From positions 1,146,608 through 1,210,607 of the forward strand of contig NZ_FZOI01000001.1 of assembly GCF_900188385.1 (NCBI RefSeq): a stretch of 64,000 nt of DNA. The letters are read 5' to 3'. A model generated the notes under the pieces. That model had not been told where the DNA came from. It saw only the letters and a list, made by a program, of their open reading frames with translations, and ran no database searches. This DNA comes from Azospirillum sp. RU38E (GTDB taxonomy: Bacteria; Pseudomonadota; Alphaproteobacteria; Azospirillales; Azospirillaceae). Below are positions 1 through 8,536 of this stretch, in pieces. Position numbers and translations under genes: made by a program. Position 1 is the stretch's first letter; each line of letters begins with the position of its first letter.

Positions 1-2102
1 ACGGCGTCAGCGCCATCATCAGCGATTATGAAGGGTCGCTGCATCTGCTCTATGAAGGGGCGGTGCTGGCCATTCTGGTGGTCTGGTGGTTCCTGCGCGA
101 CTGGCGGGCGACGCTGATTTCCGCCACCGCCCTGCCGCTATCGATCATCCCCACCTTTGCCTTGATGTATCTGCTGGGGTTCAGCCTCAACACCGTTTCC
201 CTGCTGGCGCTGGCGCTGGTGATCGGCATCCTGGTGGATGACGCGATTGTGGAGGTGGAGAATATCGCCCGCCATCTGCGCATGGGCAAAAGCCCCTATC
301 AGGCGGCGATGGAGGCGGCGGACGAGATCGGGCTGGCGGTGATCGCCACCACCTTCACCCTGGTCGCCGTCTTTCTGCCCACTGCCTTCATGGGCGGCAT
401 TCCGGGCAAGATTTTCCGGGAATTCGGCCTGACGGCGGCGGTGGCGGTGCTGGTTTCCCTGCTGGTGGCCCGGCTGCTGACGCCGATGATGGCCGCCTAT
501 ATGCTGAAGGCAACCGATCATGAGGAACATGACGGGCCGGTGATGCGCCGCTACATGGCATGGGTGCATCGCTGCCTAGGTGCGCGCAAGCGCACGGTGG
601 CGGCGGCTTTGGCCTTTTTCATCGTGGCGGTGCTCTGCCTGCCGATGCTGCCATCCGGATTTCTCCCAGCACAGGACAAGGGGCAAACCCGGGTCAGCCT
701 GGAACTGCCGCCCGGCACCACCCTGGACCAGACGACGGAAATGACCCACCGTGCCGCCGAATTGATCAAGCAGGTGCCGGAGGTGGTGGGTGTGTTCAGC
801 TCCGTCGGCACCTCGGTTAGCGGGAGTGCGCTGATTTCCAGCAGCACTGCCGATTTTGGCGCCTCCACCCTGACCGTCGATCTGCAGGAGCGCAGCGACC
901 GTCATCGCAAACAGAGCGCCATTGAGGCGGATATCCGCCAGTTGCTGCGCGGTCTGCCGGGGGTGCGTGTCTCCGTCGGCGGGGCCGGCAATGGGGAGAA
1001 GCTGGAACTGGTGCTGGCCAGCGATGATGGGGCCCTGCTGGAACGGACGGCGGCGACGGTGGAATCAGAAATCCGCCGTACCATCAAGGGGATCGGCAAT
1101 GTCACCTCCAGCGCTGCCCTGCAAAGACCGGAGGTACATTTCCATCCCGATTATGCCCGTGCCGCCGCCCTGGGTGTATCCAGCCAGAATATTGCCGACA
1201 TGCTGCGCGTGGCCACCTATGGCGAATATTCCGCAGCACTGGCCAAGATCAACCTGTCGCAGCGGCAGGTGGATATCCGTGTCCGTCTGGACCCGGCCGC
1301 CCGCACCGACCTGGACAGCATCGGCCAGTTGCGGGTGAAGGGGGCCAATGGTCAGGTGGCCTTGGCCTCCTTGGGCGACCTGTCCATGGGCAGCGGCCCG
1401 TCACAGATCCGCCGGCTGGACCGGTCGCGCAACATCACCCTGTCGGTGGAATTGAATGGCCGCACCATCGGTGAGGTGATGCAGGAGGTGCGCGCCCTGC
1501 CCACCATGGCCCATCTGCCCGGCGGTATCCGCATTGTGGAGCAGGGGGAGCTGCAGCGCATGGCGGAGATGATGAGCGGATTCGGCCTGGCCATGGCCAT
1601 CGGCGTCTTCTGCATCTATGCCGTGCTGGTGCTGCTGTTTCATGATTTCCTGCAGCCGGTCACCATCCTGTCGGCCCTGCCCTTGTCGCTGGGGGGCGCC
1701 ATCTTCGCCCTGCTGATTTGCAGCATGAGCCTGTCGATGCCGACGGTGATCGGCCTGCTGATGCTGATGGGCATCGTCACCAAGAATTCCATCCTGCTGG
1801 TGGAATATGCGGTGATGGCGCGGCGCGAACATGGGATGACCCGGTTTGAGGCGCTGGTGGATGCCTGTCATAAACGCGCCCGACCCATCCTGATGACCAC
1901 CATTGCCATGGGGGCCGGCATGTTGCCGACCGCCATCGGCATGGGGGCCGATCCGGCCTTCCGACAGCCGATGGCGGTGGTGGTCATTGGCGGCCTGATC
2001 ACCTCAACCGGGCTCAGCCTTCTGGTGGTGCCGGTGATCTTCACCTATGTCGATGATTTCGTTATCTGGCTGCGGCGGCTGTTCCACCGCCGCGCGGCTT
2101 GA
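1..2102 (+). CDS. RND efflux transporter, inner-membrane permease (5' partial)
   Basis: The reading frame is open from base 3 and the start lies outside the window; 699 residues of the C-terminal two thirds remain. This is an AcrB/HAE1-type proton-driven pump subunit. An early membrane helix carries the adjacent Asp pair of the proton relay (ILVDDAIVEVENI), and a later helix carries the partner Lys (MGIVTKNSILLVEYAV). Between them is the large periplasmic porter/docking domain, and the end holds the usual six-helix bundle. A membrane-fusion protein gene is expected just upstream but is not visible. The substrate cannot be told from sequence. The gene is followed by a 13-bp-arm hairpin and seems unrelated in function to the PQQ island that begins next. 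Confidence 0.93.
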   Translation, partial: GVSAIISDYEGSLHLLYEGAVLAILVVWWFLRDWRATLISATALPLSIIPTFALMYLLGFSLNTVSLLALALVIGILVDDAIVEVENIARHLRMGKSPYQAAMEAADEIGLAVIATTFTLVAVFLPTAFMGGIPGKIFREFGLTAAVAVLVSLLVARLLTPMMAAYMLKATDHEEHDGPVMRRYMAWVHRCLGARKRTVAAALAFFIVAVLCLPMLPSGFLPAQDKGQTRVSLELPPGTTLDQTTEMTHRAAELIKQVPEVVGVFSSVGTSVSGSALISSSTADFGASTLTVDLQERSDRHRKQSAIEADIRQLLRGLPGVRVSVGGAGNGEKLELVLASDDGALLERTAATVESEIRRTIKGIGNVTSSAALQRPEVHFHPDYARAAALGVSSQNIADMLRVATYGEYSAALAKINLSQRQVDIRVRLDPAARTDLDSIGQLRVKGANGQVALASLGDLSMGSGPSQIRRLDRSRNITLSVELNGRTIGEVMQEVRALPTMAHLPGGIRIVEQGELQRMAEMMSGFGLAMAIGVFCIYAVLVLLFHDFLQPVTILSALPLSLGGAIFALLICSMSLSMPTVIGLLMLMGIVTKNSILLVEYAVMARREHGMTRFEALVDACHKRARPILMTTIAMGAGMLPTAIGMGADPAFRQPMAVVVIGGLITSTGLSLLVVPVIFTYVDDFVIWLRRLFHRRAA

Positions 2103-2113
2103 AGGTGGGGTTG

Positions 2114-2142
2114 TGCTGGCCATGACATCGTCATGGTCAGCA
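2114..2142 (+). terminator. Hairpin after the RND gene
   Basis: Arms 2114-2126 and 2130-2142 pair over 13 bp with one G-T wobble and an ATC loop, starting 12 bases after the RND stop. There is no T-run, so it is either a weak or factor-dependent terminator or a small intergenic repeat. It resembles the last hairpin of the element at 33886-33914, which also has an ATC loop. Confidence 0.45.
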
Positions 2143-2380
2143 TCCCGGTGCAGCTTGCGCCCTCATGCCCCGCTGATACCAAGGTTCAATTTTGCCCATC
2201 GCCGCGTAGCGTTACTTTCCCCCTGTCACTGAAACCATTCCGCTTCCCAGCCTTTGAAATGTCGGACCCGTGCGGGCGCCCTGCTGCCCGCTGCGGCCTG
2301 TGGCTTGCGGGCGGAAAATGCTGACGGCCGGGCCAGACATTCCGTCCTGGCCCCGGCCCTGAACAGGGAGACAAGACGCC
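2143..2380 (+). promoter_or_regulatory. Leader/promoter region of the lanthanide-type alcohol dehydrogenase
   Basis: There is no gene in this gap. It holds an 11-base string CTGATACCAAG (2173-2183) that also opens the structured repeat at 11126-11136. A leader stem-loop has arms 2326-2336 and 2347-2358 with a one-G bulge. A GGGAGA ribosome site lies just before the ATG at 2381. No CGGGAT motif of the kind found at 6917 or 21564 is present here. I could not choose a promoter with confidence. Confidence 0.4.
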
Positions 2381-4126
2381 ATGAAGCGCATTCTGCTGGC
2401 AACCTGCGCCATGTTGGGGCTGGCCGCCGCCACGCCCGCCCTCGCCACCGGCCCCACCGATGCCGAGTTGATGAACGATGCCGCCAGCACCGGCGACGTG
2501 CTGACCTATGGCATGGGGCCGCAGGCGCAGCGCTACAGCCCGCTGAAGACGCTGAACACGGACAATGTCGCCAAGCTGGTGCCCGCCTTCTCCTTCTCCT
2601 TTGGGGGGGAGAAGCAGCGCGGGCAGGAATCCCAGCCCATCGTGCAGGATGGCACCATCTATGTGACCGGCTCCTACAGCCGCATCTGGGCGGTGGATTC
2701 CCGCACGGGTGAGGAGAAGTGGCAATATGATGCCCGCCTGCCGGACGGCATCATGCCCTGTTGCGATGTCATCAATCGCGGTGCCGCCATCTATGGCGAC
2801 AAGGTTTATTTCGGCACGCTGGATGCCAAGCTGATCGCGCTGAACAAGGAGACCGGCAAGGTCATCTGGTCGAAGAAGATGGCCGATTACGAGGCTGGGT
2901 ATAGCTTCACCGCCGCCCCCATGATCGTGGATGGCAAGATCATCACCGGCAATTCCGGCGGTGAGTTCGGCATTGTCGGCAAGGTGGAGGCGCGGGACGC
3001 CAATACCGGTGAGCTGATCTGGTCGCGCCCCACCATCGAAGGCCATATCGGCCAGTTGAATGGCAAGGACAGCACCATGACCGGCAAGCTGAACGCTTCC
3101 TGGCAGGGTGACATGTGGAAGCAGGGGGGCGGGGCCACCTGGCTGGGCGGTACCTATGACCCGGAAACCAAGCTGATCTATATGGGCACCGGCAATCCGG
3201 CACCGTGGAACAGCCATCTGCGGCCGGGCGATAATCTCTATACCTCTTCCACCCTGGCCATTGATCCCAATACGGGAGAGATCAAATGGCATTTCCAGAC
3301 CACGCCGCATGATGGCTGGGATTTCGACGGGGTGAATGAATTCATCCCCTTCGACCTGAAGAAGGATGGCAAGGTCGTCAAGGCCGGGGCCAAGGCTGAT
3401 CGCAACGGCTTCTTCTTCGTGCTGGACCGCACCAACGGCAAATTCCTCAGCGCCACGCCGTTTGTGTCGAAGATCACCTGGGCCAAGGGGTTCGACAAGA
3501 AGGGTCGCCCGATCTATGACCCGGCCAACCGTCCGGGCAACCCGATGGAAGCGGCACAGGGTGACACCAAGGGTAAATCCGTCTTCTCCGCCCCGTCCTT
3601 CCTGGGCGGCAAGAACTGGATGCCCATGGCCTATAGCCAGGATACCGGCCTGTTCTATGTGCCCGCCAATGAATGGGGCATGGATATCTGGAACGAGGCG
3701 ATCAATTACAAGAAGGGGGCTGCCTATCTGGGGGCCGGCTTCACCATCAAGCCGCTTTATGACGACCATATCGGCGTGCTGCGCGCCATCGATCCCGCCA
3801 CTGGTGAGATCAAGTGGGAATATAAGAACAAGGCCCCGCTCTGGGGTGGTGTGTTGACCACTGCCGGCAATCTTGTCTTCACCGGCACGCCGGAAGGCTA
3901 CCTGAAGGCGTTCGATGCCAGGACCGGCCAGGAGGTCTGGAAGTTCAATACCGGCTCCGGCATCGTCGGTAGCCCCATCACCTGGGAACAGGATGGCGAA
4001 CAGTTTGTCGCCGTCGTCTCCGGCTGGGGCGGTGCCGTGCCCCTGTGGGGTGGCGAGGTGGCGAAGTCCATCCAGCATATCAATCAGGGTGGCTCTCTCT
4101 GGGTGTTCAAACTGCCCAAGGCGTAA
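2381..4126 (+). CDS. PQQ-dependent alcohol dehydrogenase, lanthanide type (PedH/ExaF/XoxF-like)
   Basis: This 581-residue periplasmic quinoprotein oxidises primary alcohols to aldehydes with pyrroloquinoline quinone (PQQ) as cofactor. A signal peptide ends after about residue 22 (ATPALA). The beta-propeller carries the adjacent Cys pair 127-128 (PCCDVINRG) that lies over PQQ, and tryptophan-docking repeats such as [13 protein letters not shown]. The catalytic Asp is 314 in WDFDGVNE; Asp 316, two residues on, is the extra metal ligand known from lanthanide-dependent enzymes (XoxF, ExaF, PedH). There is no C-terminal cytochrome domain, so a separate electron acceptor is needed. A terminator follows. 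The partner gene on the other strand (4836-6719) has Ser at the same site. Metal preference is inferred from this residue; substrate is unknown. Confidence 0.93.
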   Translation: MKRILLATCAMLGLAAATPALATGPTDAELMNDAASTGDVLTYGMGPQAQRYSPLKTLNTDNVAKLVPAFSFSFGGEKQRGQESQPIVQDGTIYVTGSYSRIWAVDSRTGEEKWQYDARLPDGIMPCCDVINRGAAIYGDKVYFGTLDAKLIALNKETGKVIWSKKMADYEAGYSFTAAPMIVDGKIITGNSGGEFGIVGKVEARDANTGELIWSRPTIEGHIGQLNGKDSTMTGKLNASWQGDMWKQGGGATWLGGTYDPETKLIYMGTGNPAPWNSHLRPGDNLYTSSTLAIDPNTGEIKWHFQTTPHDGWDFDGVNEFIPFDLKKDGKVVKAGAKADRNGFFFVLDRTNGKFLSATPFVSKITWAKGFDKKGRPIYDPANRPGNPMEAAQGDTKGKSVFSAPSFLGGKNWMPMAYSQDTGLFYVPANEWGMDIWNEAINYKKGAAYLGAGFTIKPLYDDHIGVLRAIDPATGEIKWEYKNKAPLWGGVLTTAGNLVFTGTPEGYLKAFDARTGQEVWKFNTGSGIVGSPITWEQDGEQFVAVVSGWGGAVPLWGGEVAKSIQHINQGGSLWVFKLPKA

Positions 4127-4147
4127 TGCACCTGGGTTGAAGCGTTC

Positions 4148-4177
4148 GGGCCGCCCCATTGTCGGGGCGGCCCTTTT
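4148..4177 (+). terminator. Intrinsic terminator of the lanthanide-type dehydrogenase gene
   Basis: A perfect 10-bp stem (arms 4148-4157 and 4164-4173) with a 6-base loop is followed by TTTT. It lies 21 bases after the dehydrogenase stop and just before the end of the convergent pentapeptide gene, so it may serve both strands. Confidence 0.85.
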
Positions 4178-4182
4178 GCGTT

Positions 4183-4758
4183 TCACCAGTTCACCGGGCA
4201 GGCGGTGCAATCCTGCATGTAGGTGTTCTGGAAGATGGCATAGGGAAAATGGGCCCCGGTCAGGTCGGCGCCGATCAGGTTGGCCTCGTAGAATTTTGCC
4301 TCCTGCAGGCCGGCATTCACCAGTTTGGCCTGATGGAACTGCGCGCCGGAGAACCAGGCGGCTTCCAGATTGGCGGCGGTCAGATCGGCGCGGCTGAAAT
4401 CCGCCTTGGCGGCACGGGCAAATTCCAGGTTTGCCCCGCGCAAGCTGGCGCCGCGCAGCTTGGCCCCCTGCAGGAAGGCTTTGCGCAGATCGGCTGCCTC
4501 CAGATCCGCGTTATCGAGGATGGCCCCGCGCAAATCCGTGTCCCGCAGATCCGCGCGGGCCAGCTTTGCCCCCGTCAGGTCGGCCCCTGACAGGTTCAGC
4601 CCGCGCAGATTCTGATGGCGCAGATCGACACCCGGACATTTCGCCCCTTTCACTAGCAGGCAATCGCCCACCTTGCGGGGACTGTCGGCCTCCTCCTCCT
4701 GCGCCACGGCAGGGAAGGCGAGAAGGCTGGCCAGCAAAAGGGAGCAGAGCAGGCGCAT
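4183..4758 (-). CDS. Secreted pentapeptide-repeat protein
   Basis: The 191-residue product has a clear signal peptide (MRLLCSLLLASLLAFPAVAQ) and then about 20 tandem A(D/N)LxX-type pentapeptides (GADLTGAKLARADLRDTDLR and onward), which fold as a right-handed quadrilateral beta-helix. Cys residues sit near both ends of the repeat (DCLLVKGAKCPG and QDCTACPVNW), suggesting disulfide caps in the periplasm. The ATG at 4758 was chosen because it begins the signal peptide and has GGAG upstream; the frame stays open further upstream. It follows the Ca-type dehydrogenase gene after 77 bases, with a strong hairpin between. Its role is unknown; position between two PQQ dehydrogenases suggests a periplasmic helper, which is only an inference. 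Confidence 0.88.
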   Translation of the reverse strand: MRLLCSLLLASLLAFPAVAQEEEADSPRKVGDCLLVKGAKCPGVDLRHQNLRGLNLSGADLTGAKLARADLRDTDLRGAILDNADLEAADLRKAFLQGAKLRGASLRGANLEFARAAKADFSRADLTAANLEAAWFSGAQFHQAKLVNAGLQEAKFYEANLIGADLTGAHFPYAIFQNTYMQDCTACPVNW

Positions 4759-4795
4759 CGGGAGGACTCCATGGGCGAACGGGTGGCCGAATAAG

Positions 4796-4828
4796 CGCCC
4801 CCTCCCGCCAGACGGACGGGAGGGGGCG
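4796..4828 (-). terminator. GC-rich hairpin between Ca-type dehydrogenase and pentapeptide genes
   Basis: A perfect 12-bp stem (arms 4796-4807 and 4817-4828) has a 9-base loop and starts 7 bases after the stop of the dehydrogenase gene on the minus strand. The minus-strand tail is only weakly T-rich, so it may reduce rather than stop read-through into the pentapeptide gene. Confidence 0.6.
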
Positions 4829-4835
4829 TGGCTTT

Positions 4836-6719
4836 TTACGGTGCTGCCGCTGTGGTGCTGCGGTCCTGGTGCAGGCGGAAGACCCAGAAGGAACCGCCCT
4901 GCGGCACATTGCTGGTCAACGGCCCCATGTCGCCGCCCCAGAGCGGCACCGCCCCGCCATAGCCTGAGGCGATGCCGATATATTGCACCCCATCCATCTC
5001 CCAGGTGATGGGGGAGGAGACGATGCCGGAGCCGGTCTGGAACGACCAAAGTTCCTTGCCATTCTTGGCATCAAACGCCTTGAGATAGCCGTCGCTGGTG
5101 CCGGTGAAGACAAGGTTGCCCGATGTCGTCATCGTGCCGGCCCAGAGCGGCAGCCTTTCCTTATGTTCCCAGACGATCTTACCGGTCACCGGGTCCATGG
5201 CGCGCAGGATGCCCACATGGTCCTCGTACATTTTCTTGATGCGGAAGCCCATGCCCAGATAGGCGCTGCCCTTCTGGTAGGAAATATTCTCCGTCCAGTA
5301 ATCTTCCTTCCAGTGATTGGCGGGGATGTAGAACAGGCCCGTCTCCTCGCTATAGGACATGGGGTTCCAGTTCTTGCCGCCCAGGAACGGGGGGGAGACT
5401 TCCACCGCCTTACCCTTCAACTCTCCCTTTTCCGGCAAAGGCGGGCGCTGGCCTTCCACCTCGATCGGGCGGCCGGTCTTCAGATCGAAACCCTTGGCCC
5501 AGGTGATATTGTCCACGAAGGGATAGGCGGCGATCAGCGCCTTGGGCCGGTTGATCTCCCCGCCGGGTGCGGCCAGCTTGGTGCGATCGGTGATGAAGAA
5601 AAAGCCGTTGCGGTCGGCATGGGCGGCGGCCTTGATGGTCTTGCCGTCCTTCTTCAGGTCGAACAGGATAATTTCATTATTGCCGGAAAAGTCCCAGGTA
5701 TCGTTGGGCGTGTGCTGGTAGAAGCCCTTCAATTCGCCGGTGGTCGGATCGACATAGGCCTGGCCGGAGGTGAACAGGCTGTCGCCCGGCCAGCGGGCCC
5801 AGCCGTTCCACGGCCCCGGATTGCCGGCACCGACCACGATGGAATTGGTTTCCGGGTCGAAGGTGGCGCTTTGCCAGGGCGCGCCGCCGCCATGGTTCCA
5901 GGCTTCCACCAGCTTGCCATCCTTGTCGCGCGGCCAGCTTGGCGCCTTGGGATTGCCGGTGATGGTGCTGTCCTTGCCGTTCAGCCGGCCCATATGGCCT
6001 TCTACGAAGGGCCGCATCCAGATTTCTTCGCCCGTATCGGGATCACGGGCGAACAGGCGGCCGACCACGCCGAACTCATCACCCGACGAGCCATGGATCA
6101 GCAGCACCTTGCCGGTCTTCTGATCCTTCACGATGGTGGGGGCGCCGGTCATCGTATAGCCGGCCTCATGCTCGCCGAATTTCTTCTTCCAGACCAGTTT
6201 GCCCGTATGCCGGTCCAGTGCCACCACGCTGGCATCCAGCGTGCCGAAGAAGACCTTGTCGCCATAGATGGCGGCCCCGCGATTGATGACGTCACAGCAG
6301 GGGCGGATATCGTCGGGCAACCGATGAGTATAGGACCAGAGCCGCTTGCCGGTGCGCGCATCCAGCGCAAACATCCGGCTGTAGGAGGCGGTGATATAGA
6401 TGATGCCATCATGCACGATGGCCTGGGTTTCCTGCCCGCGCTGCTTCTCATCCCCAAAGGAGAAAGACCAAGCGGGTACAAGATTGCCGACATTCTTGTC
6501 ATTCACCTGGGCCAGCGTGCTGTGCCGCTTGGCATCCAGGCCCATGCCATACATCAGCACGTCACTGGTGGTCTTGGCATCATTGGCGATGTCTTCCCAG
6601 GTGACGGGGCGCGGCGCATCGGCCAGGGCGCTGCCGCCGCCGATGGCCGCCATGACACCCAGGCTGACCCCGGACAGCAGGGCACGCCAGGTGCGGGCCG
6701 ATGGATTTCTCAGCATCAT
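4836..6719 (-). CDS. PQQ-dependent alcohol dehydrogenase, calcium type (ExaA/PedE-like)
   Basis: This 627-residue periplasmic quinoprotein alcohol dehydrogenase is the closest relative in the window of the gene at 2381. A signal peptide (to about residue 34, SALADA), the PQQ-covering Cys pair 141-142 ([10 protein letters not shown]) and the catalytic Asp 343 (TWDFSGNNE) are present. Residue 345 is Ser, as in the calcium enzyme PedE, where the lanthanide enzyme has Asp. There is no cytochrome domain. The start at 6719 has AGGGAGA six bases upstream; a second ATG follows immediately. It is divergent from the response regulator gene at 7135 across a 415-base control region rich in CGGGAT repeats. 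Likely job: oxidation of ethanol and related alcohols when lanthanides are scarce. Confidence 0.93.
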   Translation of the reverse strand: MMLRNPSARTWRALLSGVSLGVMAAIGGGSALADAPRPVTWEDIANDAKTTSDVLMYGMGLDAKRHSTLAQVNDKNVGNLVPAWSFSFGDEKQRGQETQAIVHDGIIYITASYSRMFALDARTGKRLWSYTHRLPDDIRPCCDVINRGAAIYGDKVFFGTLDASVVALDRHTGKLVWKKKFGEHEAGYTMTGAPTIVKDQKTGKVLLIHGSSGDEFGVVGRLFARDPDTGEEIWMRPFVEGHMGRLNGKDSTITGNPKAPSWPRDKDGKLVEAWNHGGGAPWQSATFDPETNSIVVGAGNPGPWNGWARWPGDSLFTSGQAYVDPTTGELKGFYQHTPNDTWDFSGNNEIILFDLKKDGKTIKAAAHADRNGFFFITDRTKLAAPGGEINRPKALIAAYPFVDNITWAKGFDLKTGRPIEVEGQRPPLPEKGELKGKAVEVSPPFLGGKNWNPMSYSEETGLFYIPANHWKEDYWTENISYQKGSAYLGMGFRIKKMYEDHVGILRAMDPVTGKIVWEHKERLPLWAGTMTTSGNLVFTGTSDGYLKAFDAKNGKELWSFQTGSGIVSSPITWEMDGVQYIGIASGYGGAVPLWGGDMGPLTSNVPQGGSFWVFRLHQDRSTTAAAP

Positions 6720-7134
6720 TCTCTCCCTATTCGCCGATTATCAGGATTATCGGGGTGTAGGCCCATGCGTAACGGGAGCCGTGACCCGCTGCTTATGAGA
6801 AAACACTGGCACCAGCGGCGAATAAGGAAAATGATGCTTTCTGATGAAAGGTGATTTTGACTTGCGATGATACGGGATTTTCCTGAATTTTTCCTGTGAG
6901 AAACATCCTTGTTGATCGGGATTTTTATCCCGGTCAGATAGGGTGGAATATCCCGGATCAGGGCTTGAACCATGGCATTGCGCCATTTCGCCGGGGCGGG
7001 CTGTGGCTTATACTAAAGAAGGGTGTTCCCGGTCGGGCCGGTGATTGTCCGACCTTCTTCCTGCGTGTAGCTTTGAAACCGCCCACAAAAAAATCAAGCG
7101 TCGGCAGGCCCGACAGGGCGACGGGAGGATAGGC
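6720..7134. promoter_or_regulatory. Divergent control region with CGGGAT repeats
   Basis: This 415-base non-coding region separates the Ca-type dehydrogenase (leftward) from the regulator gene (rightward). It holds an inverted pair CGGGAT-TTTT-ATCCCG at 6917-6932 and single half-sites at 6873-6878 (CGGGATTTTCCTG) and 6949-6957 (TATCCCGGA). A related TCAGGATTATCGGGG lies at 6741-6755. The same half-sites recur at 21551-21582 upstream of the TonB receptor and the second kinase. These are probable operator sites of one of the two response regulators in the island. The region is more AT-rich than its neighbours. Confidence 0.6.
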
Positions 7135-7821
7135 ATGGGCAAGGTGCTGATCGCGGATGACCATCCGCTGGTACGCGACGGGCTGCGCACGGTGCTGGCC
7201 GTGGCGCTGGACCGTTGCGAGCTGTTTGAGGCGTCCGATCTGGATGAGGTGATCCGCATCATCGATCGGGAAGGGGATTTCGATCTGATCCTGCTGGACC
7301 TGAACATGCCCGGCAATAATGGATTTGCCGGGCTGTCCACGCTGCGGGCACGCTACCCGTCATTGCCGGTGGTCATGGTCTCGGCCACCAGCGACCGGCA
7401 ATTGGTGCATGAAGCGCTGCGCCATGGGGCGGCAGGCTTTGTGCCCAAATCGCTGCCGCGCGGGCAGATTGCCCAGGCGCTGCGCCAGGTGCTGGAAGGG
7501 GATATCTATATCCCGTCCGATCTGACGGATGCCCCACCCCCCACGCAATCGGGGGAGGATCAGGAAATCCTGCGCCGCATCGATACCCTGACCCCGCAGC
7601 AGCGCAAGGTGCTGGAACTGGTGGTGGCCGGCCGGCTGAACAAGGAAATCGCCTATGAGCTGGATGTGACGGAGACGACGGTGAAGGCCCATGTCTCCGC
7701 CATCCTGCAGAAGATGCGGGTTTTCAGCCGCACGCAGGCAGTGATCCTGGCCAACAAGGTGAATTTCGCCCCCTCACCCGGCACGCCACAAGCCTCGGCC
7801 CGGGCGGCGGCCACCCCATGA
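7135..7821 (+). CDS. LuxR/NarL-family response regulator (AgmR/ErbR/PedR-like)
   Basis: The 228-residue product has an N-terminal receiver domain (starts KVLIADDHPLVRDG; phosphate acceptor Asp in LILLDLNMPG) and a C-terminal LuxR-type helix-turn-helix (LTPQQRKVLELVVAGRLNKE onward, about residues 155-215). The LNKEIAYELDVTETTVKAH and RTQAV features are typical of the AgmR/ErbR group, which controls PQQ-dependent ethanol oxidation in pseudomonads. The ATG at 7135 follows GGGAGGA at ideal distance; the frame is open further upstream without a good site. It is divergent from the Ca-type dehydrogenase, which it probably activates. Its kinase partner may be the hybrid kinase at 11657 or the one at 20199. 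Confidence 0.92.
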   Translation: MGKVLIADDHPLVRDGLRTVLAVALDRCELFEASDLDEVIRIIDREGDFDLILLDLNMPGNNGFAGLSTLRARYPSLPVVMVSATSDRQLVHEALRHGAAGFVPKSLPRGQIAQALRQVLEGDIYIPSDLTDAPPPTQSGEDQEILRRIDTLTPQQRKVLELVVAGRLNKEIAYELDVTETTVKAHVSAILQKMRVFSRTQAVILANKVNFAPSPGTPQASARAAATP

Positions 7822-7827
7822 CGTCTG

Positions 7828-7854
7828 GCCCCGGCGTGCATGGCGCGCCGGGGC
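7828..7854. terminator. Hairpin between convergent regulator and pseudoazurin genes
   Basis: A 9-bp GC-rich stem (arms 7828-7836 and 7846-7854) lies in the 60-base gap between two converging genes. It has no T-run; likely a shared transcription end. Confidence 0.5.
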
Positions 7855-7881
7855 ATCACGGTCGGTTCGGAAGAGGGGGCT

Positions 7882-8322
7882 TCACCCCCGCAGCTTGGCC
7901 AGCAATTGGCTCAGCATCTCCTTGGCTTTGCCCGGATGGTTCACCTGGGCGGCGGCATCGGCATTGACCGGTTGGCCCACCACCACAACACCCACCATGC
8001 CCATGGCGTAATGCGGCCTGCATTTGAAGCCATAGAGGCCCGGCTGGTCGAAGGTGACGCTGATCTCCTCATTCATCTTGCCGACGAATGGTTCCACGCC
8101 TTCGGGCAACATGCCCTTGATCGCTTCGGCATTGTGGCTTTTGTCGGTGGGGATGAAGCGCACCGTATCACCGGGCGCGATGGTCAGCATCGCCGGTTCG
8201 AACACCATAGTGCCTGTGCTTCCCTGGTTGCGCATCGTCACTTCATGCGTGGCAGCATCGGCGGTACCGGCAATCAGGAACTGGGCCGCCATGGCGGCCA
8301 GAAGAAGCGGGCGCAGCGTCAT
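7882..8322 (-). CDS. Pseudoazurin (periplasmic blue-copper electron carrier)
   Basis: The 146-residue product has a signal peptide (to about residue 23, GTADA) and a cupredoxin fold. The type-1 copper ligands are visible: His 63 (DKSHNAE), Cys 101, His 104 and Met 109 in the classic CRPHYAMGM. Pseudoazurins pass single electrons between periplasmic enzymes and terminal oxidases or reductases. No cytochrome c550 (exaB/pedF) lies near the two cytochrome-free dehydrogenases, so this protein is a good candidate for their electron acceptor. That role is inferred from position. It is divergent from the aldehyde dehydrogenase gene, sharing a 214-base control region. Confidence 0.93.
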   Translation of the reverse strand: MTLRPLLLAAMAAQFLIAGTADAATHEVTMRNQGSTGTMVFEPAMLTIAPGDTVRFIPTDKSHNAEAIKGMLPEGVEPFVGKMNEEISVTFDQPGLYGFKCRPHYAMGMVGVVVVGQPVNADAAAQVNHPGKAKEMLSQLLAKLRG

Positions 8323-8388
8323 TGGGGAACCCCTTTATTTTGCGGGTGAATTTCCCATCAGAAGCCAGTCTCCGGACGCTTTTCGCAA

Positions 8389-8407
8389 TTGCACCATGGT
8401 GGTGCAA
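8389..8407. promoter_or_regulatory. Inverted repeat in the pseudoazurin/exaC divergent promoter region
   Basis: An 8-bp inverted repeat TTGCACCA-TGG-TGGTGCAA sits in the centre of the 214-base gap between the pseudoazurin gene and exaC. Spacing suits a dimeric regulator acting on both. It differs from the CGGGAT motif. The regulator is not known. Confidence 0.4.
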
Positions 8408-8536
8408 CGGCGCTTCTGAGACGTGTTTCTTCACATAAAGTCTAATATACGGCCGCAGCGGTAAGGCGCACTCTGAGGCCTGATCCTGGCCCCCCGGCAT
8501 TGGGGCCTGACATTGTCCTTTCAGGGAGACGCCCCC

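Noticed and set aside
2186..4210. Long open frame on the minus strand opposite the lanthanide-type dehydrogenase
   Set aside because: It mirrors codon use of the real gene in GC-rich DNA, has no family signature and no ribosome site; same for long frames opposite exaC (8243-10144) and maeB (25461-27794).
4983..6854. Long plus-strand open frame opposite the Ca-type dehydrogenase
   Set aside because: The minus strand clearly encodes the quinoprotein; the plus-strand product is low-complexity with no recognisable domain.
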